Shown here in pieces: positions 33,664 through 42,808 of a DNA stretch of 64,000 nt. The stretch is from Polynucleobacter sp. AM-25C3 (lineage in GTDB: Bacteria; Pseudomonadota; Gammaproteobacteria; Burkholderiales; Burkholderiaceae). A program made the position numbers and the translations under genes. The notes under the pieces were generated by a model. That model saw only the letters and a program-made list of their open reading frames with translations, was not told where the DNA came from and searched no databases. Numbering within the stretch: the stretch's first letter is position 1; every line of letters starts with the position of its first letter. The stretch spans positions 124,001-188,000 of the forward strand of contig NZ_JACVOS010000004.1 in assembly GCF_018882335.1 (NCBI RefSeq), in the 5' to 3' direction.

Positions 33664-34257
33664 TTATGAAACGATGACAAACCAAGTTGTGTTGTGTGAC
33701 TGTGCAACCATCAAAAACAACATTGGAATAGAAAGCATCGTGTTAAAGCGTGAAGTCAGCATCGCAATACGTGCAGACTTGGCTTTGACATCTAGCTCAA
33801 CTGCAACGATACCTAGAGCACGTTTTTGATTTGGCCAAATAATGAACCAAACGTTGAAAGCCATTACCAAAGCAATCCACATGCCCAAACCGATTGCGCG
33901 GTACGGAGCTTGCAAAGTAAACGCTTGATGTGCATAGCCATTCAAGACAGCCAAGATTAAACCGCTAATAACAGTAAATAAGGCTGCCCAACGGAACCAA
34001 AACAAGGCTGTCGGAGCAATGACTTTTCCAATTGCCGGCTTTTGCTCATCCGGAATCTTTGGCATAGAAGGAATCTGCACAAAATTGAAGTACCAAAGTA
34101 ATCCAATCCACATCACGCCAACCATCACGTGAATCCAGCGGAACAAGAACGGCAATTCAATGGAACTGAGGTTTGCACCTAAAGCCAAGACAATTAAAAT
34201 GAGGAGGACAAAGCCAGCTAAAACGGTGCGTCCCAATGAGGTAAAGATGGATGACAT
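33664..34257 (-). CDS. PuuD-like membrane protein (urate hydroxylase-type domain)
   Basis: A 197-residue membrane protein with a HxxVGVMWIGLLWYFNFVQIP segment, then PTALFWFRWAALFTVISGL, matching the membrane domain of PuuD-type proteins. Such proteins often carry a C-terminal cytochrome c domain with CxxCH; it is absent here. Conserved His and Trp residues could bind heme. The function in this context is unclear; no urate catabolism genes are nearby. A GTG two codons upstream is an alternative start. Confidence 0.72.
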   Translation of the reverse strand: MSSIFTSLGRTVLAGFVLLILIVLALGANLSSIELPFLFRWIHVMVGVMWIGLLWYFNFVQIPSMPKIPDEQKPAIGKVIAPTALFWFRWAALFTVISGLILAVLNGYAHQAFTLQAPYRAIGLGMWIALVMAFNVWFIIWPNQKRALGIVAVELDVKAKSARIAMLTSRFNTMLSIPMLFLMVAQSHNTTWFVIVS

Positions 34258-34295
34258 AAACACTTTCTTATTCGGAATATAGGTCTGTTAAGGGA

Positions 34296-34874
34296 TTAAG
34301 CAAAATTCTTGCTAGCAAAATCCCAGTTCACTACATTCCAGAAATTTTCCAAGTACTTTGGGCGAGCATTGCGGGTATCGATGTAGTAGGCATGCTCCCA
34401 AACATCACAGGTCATCAAAGGCTTTGCATCAGTAGTCAACGGTGTAGCTGCATTACTTGTGGAGGCTAAATCGAGAGAGCCGTCAGCCTTCTTAACCAAC
34501 CAAGCCCAACCAGATCCAAAGGTGCCTACTGCACACTTTGCAAACTCTTCTTTGAATTTATCAAAAGAACCCCACTTTGCATTAATAGCATCCGCTAGAG
34601 GGCCAGTTGGAGCGCCACCGCCATTTGGCTTCATGCTGTTCCAGTAAAAAGTGTGATTCCATACTTGGGCTGCATTATTAAAAACACCGCCAGCGGACTT
34701 TTTAATAATGTCTTCTAGGGAAGCATTTTCAAACTCAGTGCCTTTAATCAAATTATTTAAATTAGTGACATAAGTTTGATGATGTTTGCCATAGTGAAAC
34801 TCAAGAGTTTCTTTTGAGATGAATGGTGAAAGCGCATCTAATGCGTAAGGCAACTGAGGTAATGTATGTTCCAT
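34296..34874 (-). CDS. sodB: Fe-type superoxide dismutase
   Basis: A 192-residue cytoplasmic SOD. The metal ligands are in [12 protein letters not shown] (His26 region), [10 protein letters not shown] (second His), [10 protein letters not shown] (Asp and His). The [11 protein letters not shown] segment and the absence of Mn-type changes suggest an iron enzyme, although cambialistic use cannot be excluded. AAGGA lies 7 bases before the chosen ATG; a second ATG directly precedes it. It sits 1 kb from the OxyR/rubrerythrin cluster. Confidence 0.94.
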   Translation of the reverse strand: MEHTLPQLPYALDALSPFISKETLEFHYGKHHQTYVTNLNNLIKGTEFENASLEDIIKKSAGGVFNNAAQVWNHTFYWNSMKPNGGGAPTGPLADAINAKWGSFDKFKEEFAKCAVGTFGSGWAWLVKKADGSLDLASTSNAATPLTTDAKPLMTCDVWEHAYYIDTRNARPKYLENFWNVVNWDFASKNFA

Positions 34875-34972
34875 CATTTTTTCCTTGTAAGGCGTATTAA
34901 TAGGTAGCTTTAGCAGCCATATTCGCCCTAACTATAGACGATTCTGGCATTTTTGTTTGAGCACGAAAAAAT

Positions 34973-34994
34973 GGGGGATTCGACCGAATCCCCC
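34973..34994 (-). terminator. Terminator of the 3-hydroxybutyrate dehydrogenase gene
   Basis: GGGGGATTC and GAATCCCCC pair, and on the minus strand a T6 run follows. It lies 9 bases after the bdhA stop on that strand. Confidence 0.9.
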
Positions 34995-35002
34995 CCTTGA
35001 GC

Positions 35003-35779
35003 TTACTGAGCTGTCCAGCCGCCGTCCATGTTCCAGGCCACTCCGCGCACTTCAGATGCATCAGGACCACATAAGAAAACAGCTAGTGCAGCCAATTGCT
35101 CGGGTGCCACAAACTCACCTGAAGGTTGCTTTTCAGAAACCAAGGCATTCTTGGCGACCTCATTTGAAACCCCATCACGCTCTGCGCGTGCATCCACTTG
35201 CTTTTGGACTAACGGGGTTAAAACCCAACCTGGGCAAATCGCATTACAGGTGATTCCCGTTTTTGCATTCTCTAGAGCAGTCACTTTGGTTAAACCAACA
35301 ATGCCATGTTTTGCAGCAACATAAGCAGACTTTTGAGTGGAGCCAACTAAGCCATGGACTGAGGCGATATTAATAATGCGACCCCAGTTGCGTTGTTTCA
35401 TACCTGGTAATGCATGATGAGAGGTATAGAAAGCAGAACTTAAGTTGATGGCAATAATGGATTCCCACTTATCCGCTGGAAAGTCTTCAACGTTAGCCGT
35501 GTACTGAATGCCGGCGTTGTTAACTAATATATCGAGTGAGCCAAAGCGTTTTTCAGTTTGCTTAATTAGATCTTCAATCTCAGCGGGTTTACTCATATCA
35601 GCACCGTGATAATCAACCTCAACTCCGCAGGCCTTGATTGCAGCAATGGCGGCATCTTTCTCGCCAAAACCGTTCACCATGATGTTGACACCCTGCTTTG
35701 CCAATCCAATAGCAATTGCTAAACCAATGCCACTAGTCGAACCAGTGACCAGAGCTGTTTTACCTTTTAATTGAGACAT
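35003..35779 (-). CDS. bdhA: 3-hydroxybutyrate dehydrogenase
   Basis: A 258-residue short-chain dehydrogenase. TGSTSGIG binds NAD, NNAG is present, and SVHG...SAYVAAKHG provides the Ser, Tyr and Lys of the active site. NPCPGWVLTP-like GWVLTPLVQKQVDARAERDGV is typical of D-3-hydroxybutyrate dehydrogenase. It interconverts 3-hydroxybutyrate and acetoacetate, linked to PHB turnover. Terminator follows. Confidence 0.92.
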   Translation of the reverse strand: MSQLKGKTALVTGSTSGIGLAIAIGLAKQGVNIMVNGFGEKDAAIAAIKACGVEVDYHGADMSKPAEIEDLIKQTEKRFGSLDILVNNAGIQYTANVEDFPADKWESIIAINLSSAFYTSHHALPGMKQRNWGRIINIASVHGLVGSTQKSAYVAAKHGIVGLTKVTALENAKTGITCNAICPGWVLTPLVQKQVDARAERDGVSNEVAKNALVSEKQPSGEFVAPEQLAALAVFLCGPDASEVRGVAWNMDGGWTAQ

Positions 35780-35829
35780 GATTACCCTCTAGAGATATTT
35801 TCAAAAAATATAGGATACAACGGAAGAAT

Positions 35830-36333
35830 TTAGATTATGTGAAGCCAATGCCCCAATTGGTGCCAAACGCTTGATGGTACAAGGGTTAGAAGCCAGGTCA
35901 TGGTGAGATAGCGTAGTAGTTTGCCAATAAACATATAAATCAGGCAAGGCGCCCAAGGGAGCCTAAGCCACCCTGCCGCCAAACAAAGGGGGTCGCCAAA
36001 ACCAGGGAGCCAGGACAGCAGGAGCATCTTTGGTCCTCGCCCCTCAAGCCAGCGTTGCATTCTGCCATTGGTCGGCCCCTTTAAAGATTCGAAACTGTTG
36101 CGACTAAGGAGTCCAAGCCACCAATCAAACATGCCTCCAAGGGTATTACCAATGGTGGCAACAATAATGGCAATCCAATACAGATTTGGATTTAGGGTGA
36201 TATAGCCAAAAAGCATGGGTTCCGAACCCAAAGGCAACAAAGTTGCAGAGACAAAAGCGCTAATGAATACAGCTGGCAAACCAATCGACGGCATCCCAAA
36301 GAAATCAAAGAATTGCGTCAGCATTTGCTCCAT
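35830..36333 (-). CDS. YqaA-family inner-membrane protein
   Basis: A 167-residue protein of the YqaA/SNARE-associated (DedA-related) family, with GLPAVFISAFVSATLLPLGSEPMLFGYI and LSWLPGFGDPLCLAAGWLRLPWAPCLIYMFIGKLLRYL, which hold the conserved Arg/Gly and the GKxxRY motif. The membrane role is uncertain in the whole family. Confidence 0.85.
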   Translation of the reverse strand: MEQMLTQFFDFFGMPSIGLPAVFISAFVSATLLPLGSEPMLFGYITLNPNLYWIAIIVATIGNTLGGMFDWWLGLLSRNSFESLKGPTNGRMQRWLEGRGPKMLLLSWLPGFGDPLCLAAGWLRLPWAPCLIYMFIGKLLRYLTMTWLLTLVPSSVWHQLGHWLHII

Positions 36334-36521
36334 TAAGCACAGGTTCCGTATGGGTTGCCAGTTGAGGACTTAATCATTCTCCTAGTATGCCCCATCACAT
36401 CTAAAGCTCAACAATGAAGGCTAGAGTGACCGCCCATTACTGGTCGCCCGCAATTCTGAAATCTTGCTTAAACTGTAGGCATTCCGATATTTATTAACTC
36501 TATATACCCACTCATACACAC

Positions 36522-37691
36522 ATGAATCACCCCATCCCCAAGCCAGACCAATATCAAGATATGCGCGAAGCCTTGCGCGACCTCTGCGGCAGTTTTGACT
36601 CCGCTTATTGGCAAAAGGTAGATCATGAACGAGCCTACCCCGAGGCATTTGTCGATGCGATGGCACAAGCAGGCTGGTTAGCCGCCCTGATCCCCGAGGA
36701 ATTTGGTGGCTCAGGCTTAGGCCTTGCTGAGGCTTCTGTCATCATGGAAGAAATTAATTTCTCTGGTGGTAATGCAGGATCTTGTCATGGTCAGATGTAC
36801 AACATGGGTACTTTGCTACGCCATGGCTCTGATGCTCAAAAGCAACTTTATCTTCCAAAAATCGCGACCGGCGAATTGCGCCTGCAGACTATGGCGGTGA
36901 CTGAGCCAACCACCGGCACTGATACCACCAAACTGAAAACCACCGCCGTCAAAAAGGGTGACAAGTATGTCGTCAATGGTCAAAAGGTATGGATCTCGCG
37001 CATTCAGCATTCTGATTTGATGATCCTCTTGGCGCGCACTACTCCGCTGGCAGAGGTGAAGAAAAAATCAGAAGGTATGTCTATTTTCATCGTCAATCTA
37101 AAAGATGCGATTGGTAAGGGCATGGCGATCCAACCAATTGCCAATATGGTTAATCATGAAACCAATGAAGTCTTCTTTGATAACTTAGAGATTCCTGCTG
37201 AAAATTTAATTGGTGAAGAGGGGCAAGGCTTTAAGTACATATTGGATGGTCTCAATGCAGAGCGCACTCTCATCGCTGCAGAATGTATCGGTGACGCTTA
37301 CTGGTTTGTGGATAAAGCACGTCGCTATGCAAATGAACGGGTAGTGTTTGATCGCCCTATCGGTAAAAACCAAGGCATTCAGTTTCCGATTGCAGATTCT
37401 TATATCGAGACAGAAGCAGCCAATCTCATGCGCTTCAAAGCATGCGAGCTCTTTGATACCAAGCAAGCCTGCGGTGCGGAATCCAATATGGCCAAATATT
37501 TGGCTGCTAAAGCCTCTTGGGAAGCGGCAAACGTTTGCCTACAAACCCATGGTGGCTTTGGCTTTGCCAATGAATATGATGTCGAGCGCAAGTTCCGTGA
37601 AACCCGCCTCTACCAAGTGGCGCCCATTTCGACCAACTTAATTTATTCCTATATGGCTGAGCATGTTCTAGGCCTCCCCCGCTCCTTCTAA
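36522..37691 (+). CDS. Acyl-CoA dehydrogenase
   Basis: A 389-residue FAD flavoenzyme for alpha,beta-oxidation of an acyl-CoA. TMAVTEPTTGTDTTKLKT (substrate/FAD site), VFFDNLEIPAENLIGEEGQGFKYILDGLNAERTL, and QTHGGFGFANEYDVERKFRE are typical. The Glu normally found in YEGT near the C-terminus is Gln365 (LYQVAP), while Glu247 (NAER) stands at the helix-G position used in isovaleryl-CoA dehydrogenase type enzymes, so catalysis may use that residue. It pairs with the CoA-transferase 46 bases downstream. Confidence 0.88.
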   Translation: MNHPIPKPDQYQDMREALRDLCGSFDSAYWQKVDHERAYPEAFVDAMAQAGWLAALIPEEFGGSGLGLAEASVIMEEINFSGGNAGSCHGQMYNMGTLLRHGSDAQKQLYLPKIATGELRLQTMAVTEPTTGTDTTKLKTTAVKKGDKYVVNGQKVWISRIQHSDLMILLARTTPLAEVKKKSEGMSIFIVNLKDAIGKGMAIQPIANMVNHETNEVFFDNLEIPAENLIGEEGQGFKYILDGLNAERTLIAAECIGDAYWFVDKARRYANERVVFDRPIGKNQGIQFPIADSYIETEAANLMRFKACELFDTKQACGAESNMAKYLAAKASWEAANVCLQTHGGFGFANEYDVERKFRETRLYQVAPISTNLIYSYMAEHVLGLPRSF

Positions 37692-37737
37692 TTCTTTCGG
37701 TCATTTCATTTAGCAAGTTTTTTGGATAAGTAATTAC

Positions 37738-38922
37738 ATGAGCATTCGCCCTTTAGATGGCATCATCGTGGTTTCTCTGGAGCACGCTATTGCCGCTCCT
37801 TTTTGCACGCGCCAATTGGCTGATCTGGGTGCAAGAGTTATTAAGGTGGAACGGCCTGGCGCCGGAGACTTTGCGCGTGCTTACGATGAGCGCGTCAATG
37901 GCATGTCATCTCATTTCACCTGGGTGAATCGCTCAAAAGAAAGTTTGACCTTAGATCTCAAGCAAGAGTCTGCACTGACAGCACTGAAGGCGCTATTGAA
38001 AACAGCCGATGTGCTGGTGCAGAATTTAGCTCCTGGTGCAGCAGCGCGCATGGGACTAACAGCAGAACTATTGCAGAAAGATAATCCAGGGCTTATCTTG
38101 TGCGATATCTCAGGTTACGGCAACAATGGGCCATATCGAGATAAAAAAGCCTATGACTTACTCATTCAGAGTGAAGCTGGCTTCCTATCCGTTACAGGCA
38201 CACCAGAAAACCCTAGCAAAGCAGGTAATTCCATTGCTGACATTGCTGCAGGTATGTATGCCTATACCAATGTTCTGGCAGCGCTTTTACAAAGAGCTAA
38301 GACTGGAAAAGGATCGACTATCGATGTTTCCATGCTCGAGTCCCTAGGTGAGTGGATGAGCTACCCACTCTACTATGCCTACGAAGGTGCTACCCCTCCC
38401 CCTCGCAATGGCGCATCTCATGCCACGATTTATCCATATGGGCCATTTAAAGCTGGTGATGGCGGCACCATCATGCTGGGTCTACAAAATGACCGTGAGT
38501 GGGTTTTGTTTTGCGAAGTAGTCCTTGAGAATCTAGCGCTTGCTAAAGATGAACGCTTTGATAAGAATTTTAAGCGCAATGAAAAACGGGATGAGTTGCT
38601 TGCCATCATCGATGCCTGTTTTAGCAAACTGACTACCGAGCAAGTGATTGCAAAGTTAGATAAAGCCCAGATTGCCAATGCACGACTAAATGATATGAAT
38701 GGATTATGGAATCACGATCAACTCAAAGCAAGAGATCGCTGGGTTCAAGTGGGGTCACCAGTTGGTCCGATTCCAGCAATGCTTCCACCCGGCATGAATG
38801 ATAGCTACGACTATCGCATGGATGACATACCAGCAGTAGGCCAGCACACCAATGAAATCCTATCTGAGCTAGGTATCCCCGCTAGCGAGATTGAAGTCAT
38901 GCGCACTCAAGGGGCTATTTAA
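37738..38922 (+). CDS. Family III CoA-transferase (CaiB/BaiF type)
   Basis: A 394-residue CoA-transferase. GIIVVSLEHAIAAPFCTRQLADLGARVIKVERP is the conserved N-terminus, and the catalytic Asp is Asp140 in KKAYDLLIQSEAGF. Such enzymes move CoA between carboxylic acids. Together with the acyl-CoA dehydrogenase upstream it suggests degradation of an organic acid that first needs CoA activation; the acid is unknown. The 3' end overlaps the convergent cardiolipin synthase gene by 4 bases. Confidence 0.88.
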   Translation: MSIRPLDGIIVVSLEHAIAAPFCTRQLADLGARVIKVERPGAGDFARAYDERVNGMSSHFTWVNRSKESLTLDLKQESALTALKALLKTADVLVQNLAPGAAARMGLTAELLQKDNPGLILCDISGYGNNGPYRDKKAYDLLIQSEAGFLSVTGTPENPSKAGNSIADIAAGMYAYTNVLAALLQRAKTGKGSTIDVSMLESLGEWMSYPLYYAYEGATPPPRNGASHATIYPYGPFKAGDGGTIMLGLQNDREWVLFCEVVLENLALAKDERFDKNFKRNEKRDELLAIIDACFSKLTTEQVIAKLDKAQIANARLNDMNGLWNHDQLKARDRWVQVGSPVGPIPAMLPPGMNDSYDYRMDDIPAVGQHTNEILSELGIPASEIEVMRTQGAI

Positions 38923-40394
38923 AGCAAAGGTGACGCTAAGTGCGCAGCGTTCTCGAGTAACACACGCCAGTGCGGCCGCTTAGCCCAACCCACCGGATCA
39001 ACCATATCTGATTGAGCCAAGTAAGACTCAATCAATGCCTCGAGCTTGGCACAGAACTCATCGTTGTATACGATCAAGCTAATTTCAAAATTGAGGCGCA
39101 AACTGCGTTGATCAAAATTGACTGAACCAAAAATGGCTACTCGCTTATCTATTAACAAGCTCTTCGTATGCAAAAGACCACCATGAAATTCAGCGATATT
39201 CACGCCGGCACTCATGAGGTCGGTATAAAAACTGCGACTACTCCAAGCGACCAGCGTGGAATCATTTAGCTTGGGAACAATGAGGGTCACCTTCACGCCA
39301 CGGCCAGCTGCTGCCATCAGCGCCTGAATCAAGCCATCATCAGGGCCAAAGTAAGGCGTGGTGATGGTCAGCTCTTCACGCGCATCCATGATTGCGGAGA
39401 GCAGCACTTGATACAAAATATCATCACGATAGACTGGGCCAGAGGAAAACTCTTGAGCCAACGCTTTGCCATCAACTGGGGTTGGGGCAGGCGGCACATC
39501 ATTGAAATGCGTAATCTTGGGATTATCTACACTCCAGTCAAAGGAGAATGTCAATTCAAACTGGGATGCAACAGGGCCTTCAATTCTGACCATGGCGTCT
39601 ACCCATTCACCCACTCCTGAGTCTTGTTTGAATGTGCGGGGGTCAACCATATTCATGCTGCCCGTCCAAACAATCGTGTTATCAATCACAAAGATCTTAC
39701 GGTGGAGCCTGAGGTCAGCACGGCGAAATTGAAAGCGGCCAATTTGGATCGGCAGAGCCTCAGTAACTTGGATTCCGGCACTTCTAAAACGATTGGGCCA
39801 ACTGGACTTAAACCAGTCTTTGCTACCCAAAGAATCCAATAACACCTTACAAACTACGCCACGTTTAGCTGCCGCAATTAAGGCCTCACCAACTCGGTCA
39901 GCATCGCCACCCAAGGCCCAGATATAAAACTCCAAGTGCAGCGTCTTCTTCGCTTGATTGATCTCATCGATAAAAAACTGCAAGATCTTAAGGGAACTCG
40001 TAAACAACTCAATCTTATTGCCAGCAATTACCGGTGAACCATTTTTCGATTCTGCCAATAAACTTAGAGCCCTGCCCTCTAAAGGAAGTTGCTGCCGATC
40101 TGCCAAGAAGCGCTTACGCATATCTTCGGAAATCTGCGCATACTCTTTATCCATGCGAATGATTTTACGAGTCAGCTTGCGACCAACAGGACGCTCACCA
40201 ATCAAAATATACAAACTAATTCCGACCAAAGGGAAGAGAACCACAATCAAAAACCATGCAAGAACAACGCCTACCGGTCTTCGTACAGAAATTAATCTAA
40301 ACCCAAAAAGAATCACAATGATGGCATGCGCTATGGGGACCCAAATTAATGAGAAACCAAAGATAGACCCTAATAGGTAATTTAATAAGCTCAT
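38919..40394 (-). CDS. cls: Cardiolipin synthase (PLD family)
   Basis: A 491-residue membrane enzyme. Two N-terminal TM segments (VPIAHAIIVILFGFRLI, VVLAWFLIVVLFPLVGISLYIL), then two HKD motifs, LRLHRKIFVIDNTIVWTGSMN and GLLHTKSLLIDKRVAIFGSVNFDQRS. It condenses phosphatidylglycerol to cardiolipin. Its ATG overlaps the end of the endonuclease-like gene upstream, so they share a transcript. Confidence 0.93.
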   Translation of the reverse strand: MSLLNYLLGSIFGFSLIWVPIAHAIIVILFGFRLISVRRPVGVVLAWFLIVVLFPLVGISLYILIGERPVGRKLTRKIIRMDKEYAQISEDMRKRFLADRQQLPLEGRALSLLAESKNGSPVIAGNKIELFTSSLKILQFFIDEINQAKKTLHLEFYIWALGGDADRVGEALIAAAKRGVVCKVLLDSLGSKDWFKSSWPNRFRSAGIQVTEALPIQIGRFQFRRADLRLHRKIFVIDNTIVWTGSMNMVDPRTFKQDSGVGEWVDAMVRIEGPVASQFELTFSFDWSVDNPKITHFNDVPPAPTPVDGKALAQEFSSGPVYRDDILYQVLLSAIMDAREELTITTPYFGPDDGLIQALMAAAGRGVKVTLIVPKLNDSTLVAWSSRSFYTDLMSAGVNIAEFHGGLLHTKSLLIDKRVAIFGSVNFDQRSLRLNFEISLIVYNDEFCAKLEALIESYLAQSDMVDPVGWAKRPHWRVLLENAAHLASPLL

Positions 40395-41143
40395 ATGATT
40401 TCCAGCTCCGCAGTAATGCCTAAGTGATCAGATAATTTCAGCCATTCATGCAGAATTTCTGCAGAATGAATTTTTAAGCCCCGCACATAAATTCGATCCA
40501 TCGGCAGCATCGGCTTCACACTAGGAAAAGTTTTTGCAGGAGCACCAGTAAGCACCTCAAAGACTTCATTAAAACCGGCAGCTCGCATCGGCGCACTCAC
40601 GCGATTGCGCCAATCATTAAAGTCGCCAGCAACAATCGTTGGACCACCCTCTGCCAATGAATCAATATAACGAATAATCTCATCTAATTGACGCTCACGC
40701 CCTCTTTCAAATAAAGCCAGGTGGACACAAAAGCAATGAATTGGTGTTGCTACGCCCTCTAGCTGAGTAATGGTATGGAGTAAGCCACGTTTTTCAAACC
40801 GATAGGCAGAAATATCGTAATTCTCGCCCTTGTGCATTGGCCTTTTAGAAAGAATGGCATTGCCATGATGCCCATTTGGATATTCAACATTTTTTCCGTA
40901 ATGCCAATCATGCCAAAAATCTTCAGATAAAAAATGGGTGAGCTCTGTTAATGGCCATTGACCGAATCGCCTAATTCTTCCCCGATGCTCTTGTTGAAGC
41001 TCTTGCAAGAATAGTAAGTCTGGATGATGGCTACGCATTTTCTGACGTAGCTCATAAATGGTTGAGTGCCTATGCAGGGGTGAAACACCCTTATGCACAT
41101 TGATAGTCATCACACTAAAGCGACCCACCTTACCTTGTGTCAT
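40391..41143 (-). CDS. Endonuclease/exonuclease/phosphatase (EEP) family protein
   Basis: A 250-residue metal-dependent phosphoesterase: TINVHKGVSPLHRHSTIYEL, DLLFLQELQQ with the catalytic Glu, PTIVAGDFNDWRN, and the C-terminal LSDHLGITAEL holding the SDH motif. Substrate unknown; gene position before cardiolipin synthase suggests a lipid or nucleic acid role. Its start overlaps the ferredoxin stop by 1 base (TAATG). Confidence 0.87.
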   Translation of the reverse strand: MTQGKVGRFSVMTINVHKGVSPLHRHSTIYELRQKMRSHHPDLLFLQELQQEHRGRIRRFGQWPLTELTHFLSEDFWHDWHYGKNVEYPNGHHGNAILSKRPMHKGENYDISAYRFEKRGLLHTITQLEGVATPIHCFCVHLALFERGRERQLDEIIRYIDSLAEGGPTIVAGDFNDWRNRVSAPMRAAGFNEVFEVLTGAPAKTFPSVKPMLPMDRIYVRGLKIHSAEILHEWLKLSDHLGITAELEII

Positions 41144-41343
41144 TAAAACTGTCCTGCAGCACGTTGTCGGCGCATACGAGCGAGATAGATCTCACCCTCA
41201 ACCAAATCTTGGCATTGCATGCATTTATTGCAAATGGACGCCTGTTCGCGCAACTCATCAATGGAGTTGATGGGATGACTATCGAGGTATTCACGAAGAT
41301 CGACATCGAGAACCTCATTACAGAGGCAAACGACTTCAGCCAT
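41143..41343 (-). CDS. Bfd-like [2Fe-2S] ferredoxin
   Basis: A 66-residue protein with the Bfd/NirB-type pattern: VCLCNEVLD and, later, CNKCMQCQDLVEG, giving the four Cys (CxC and CxxC) needed for a [2Fe-2S] cluster, with one extra Cys. The protein may move electrons to release iron from bacterioferritin or to another partner. It is the first gene of the unit with the EEP protein and cardiolipin synthase, an unusual setting. Confidence 0.83.
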   Translation of the reverse strand: MAEVVCLCNEVLDVDLREYLDSHPINSIDELREQASICNKCMQCQDLVEGEIYLARMRRQRAAGQF

Positions 41344-41357
41344 GGATCGAAATTAGA

Positions 41358-41376
41358 GTAATTGCTTGCATTTGCA
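41358..41376. promoter_or_regulatory. Loose copy of the Mo/W motif before tupB
   Basis: GTAATTGCTTGCATTTGCA, about 50 bases upstream of the tupB start. It shares GTAATTGC with the formate dehydrogenase copy (48454) and a TTTGCA block, but the 14-base core is not exact. Weak on its own; reported for its position. Confidence 0.3.
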
Positions 41377-41409
41377 CCATTTTGCCATCCCCTTGCTAGA
41401 ATCGAGCCC

Positions 41410-42105
41410 ATGTTTACAACCTTTCAGGATGCCTTCAGACTGCTCTTGCATTTAGATGCAGGGGTAGTAGGCATCGTCCTAGTATCACTTCAGGTGAGTC
41501 TGACAGCACTACTCTTTGGCACCCTCATCGGCCTCCCCCTTGGGGCGCTACTGGCGACCGAAGAATTTAATGGCAAAAAGACGATTACGGTCACCCTTAA
41601 CACCCTCATGGGCGTCCCGACGGTGATTGTTGGGGTTGTAGTTTATCTACTACTATCGCGGACAGGGCCATTAGGGGTATGGGGATGGCTCTTTACACCC
41701 AAGGGTATGATTCTGGCCCAAACCTTGCTCACAACCCCTTTAATCGCCGCGTTAAGCCGTCAGATTCTTGAGGATTCCTGGAGAATTCATCGGGATTCAT
41801 TTATGGCGCTTCGCCTGCCTAGACTCTCCGCCCTGAAATGGCTGATTTGGGACTGCCGCTTTTCCCTCACGATTGCCATTTTGGCTGGACTAGCTAGAGC
41901 CATATCTGAGGTAGGCGCGGTAATGATCGTCGGCGGCAATATTGACCATTCCACACGAACCATGACCACTGCCATTGCCCTAGAAACCAGCAAAGGTGAC
42001 CTTCCCTTAGCTCTTGCCCTAGGCATCATCCTTTTAGGCGTTGTCTTGCTAGCCAATTTATTTACTTTTGCCGTTCGCCAGATTGCAGAGCGCCGCTATG
42101 GTTAA
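41410..42105 (+). CDS. tupB: TupB tungstate ABC permease
   Basis: A 231-residue membrane permease of the TupB family. The chosen ATG gives MFTTFQDAFRLLL; upstream codons do not fit. TM segments plus the EAA-type loop (DSFMALRLPRLSALKWLIW, then ARAISEVGAVMIVGG) are visible. It overlaps tupC by 8 bases. tupA is not adjacent but lies near 4 kb. The convergent operon across the tupC end encodes the formate dehydrogenase, which may need W or Mo. Confidence 0.92.
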   Translation: MFTTFQDAFRLLLHLDAGVVGIVLVSLQVSLTALLFGTLIGLPLGALLATEEFNGKKTITVTLNTLMGVPTVIVGVVVYLLLSRTGPLGVWGWLFTPKGMILAQTLLTTPLIAALSRQILEDSWRIHRDSFMALRLPRLSALKWLIWDCRFSLTIAILAGLARAISEVGAVMIVGGNIDHSTRTMTTAIALETSKGDLPLALALGIILLGVVLLANLFTFAVRQIAERRYG

Positions 42106-42808
42106 CTCATCTGAACAATTCAAGCAATTTATTGAACTCAAGGATGTCATCGTCAAAAGTGATGGGCGCATCATCTTAAATATTCCCCATGCAATCATTC
42201 CTGCTGATCGAATTTGCGTCTGCATTGGCCCAAATGGAGCCGGCAAAACGACCCTTTTAAAATTGATTGATGGTTTGATCAAGCCCGACTCCGGTAGCAT
42301 CACCTACTCCACCGGCCTCATCAAATCAGCATTGGTGCTGCACCACACGCCGATGATTAAAGCATCAACAAGGATCAACATCTCCATGGTGAGAGATGCA
42401 GATTCCTCGATTTGTGCAAGCGAAATTGATGCGGTCATGGAGCAAATCGGTTTAAGTCATCTTGCCAATAGCCCCGCACACAAACTCTCAGCCGGTGAAA
42501 GACAAAAGCTTTGCTTGGGCCGGGCCATTTTGCAAAAACCCAACTTGGTTTTACTCGATGAGCCAACTGCGAATTTAGACCCCAATACTACTGAGCAAGT
42601 TGAGGAGATTATTCGCCAATTTAAGCTTCAGGGTTCGGATGTCATCTTCACCTCCCACCAGCTAGCGCAAGTACAAAGGCTGGCGGATTACATCGTGTTT
42701 ATTGATCAGGGCGAGATTAAAGAAAAAGGACCCGTAGGTCCTTTCTTTTCCAACCCTCAGACACAAGCAGCTAAACGCTACTTACATCAAGAGCTAGTGG
42801 CAGACTAA
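42098..42808 (+). CDS. tupC: TupC tungstate ABC ATPase
   Basis: A 236-residue ATPase: Walker A GPNGAGKTT, signature LSAGERQKLCLGRA, Walker B LVLLDEPTANLD and the switch His in FTSHQLAQ. No TOBE domain follows, as expected for the TupC-size protein. It starts inside the end of tupB. A terminator hairpin usable by the opposite-strand formate dehydrogenase operon lies inside its last 90 bases of coding sequence. Confidence 0.93.
   Translation: MVNSSEQFKQFIELKDVIVKSDGRIILNIPHAIIPADRICVCIGPNGAGKTTLLKLIDGLIKPDSGSITYSTGLIKSALVLHHTPMIKASTRINISMVRDADSSICASEIDAVMEQIGLSHLANSPAHKLSAGERQKLCLGRAILQKPNLVLLDEPTANLDPNTTEQVEEIIRQFKLQGSDVIFTSHQLAQVQRLADYIVFIDQGEIKEKGPVGPFFSNPQTQAAKRYLHQELVAD
42725..42744 (-). 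terminator. Terminator of the fdh operon, embedded in tupC
   Basis: AAAGGACC and GGTCCTTT pair around CGTA inside the tupC coding sequence. On the minus strand a T6-containing run follows, so it can end fdh transcription 65 bases past the last stop. On the plus strand CTTTT follows, so partial termination within tupC is possible. Confidence 0.7.
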
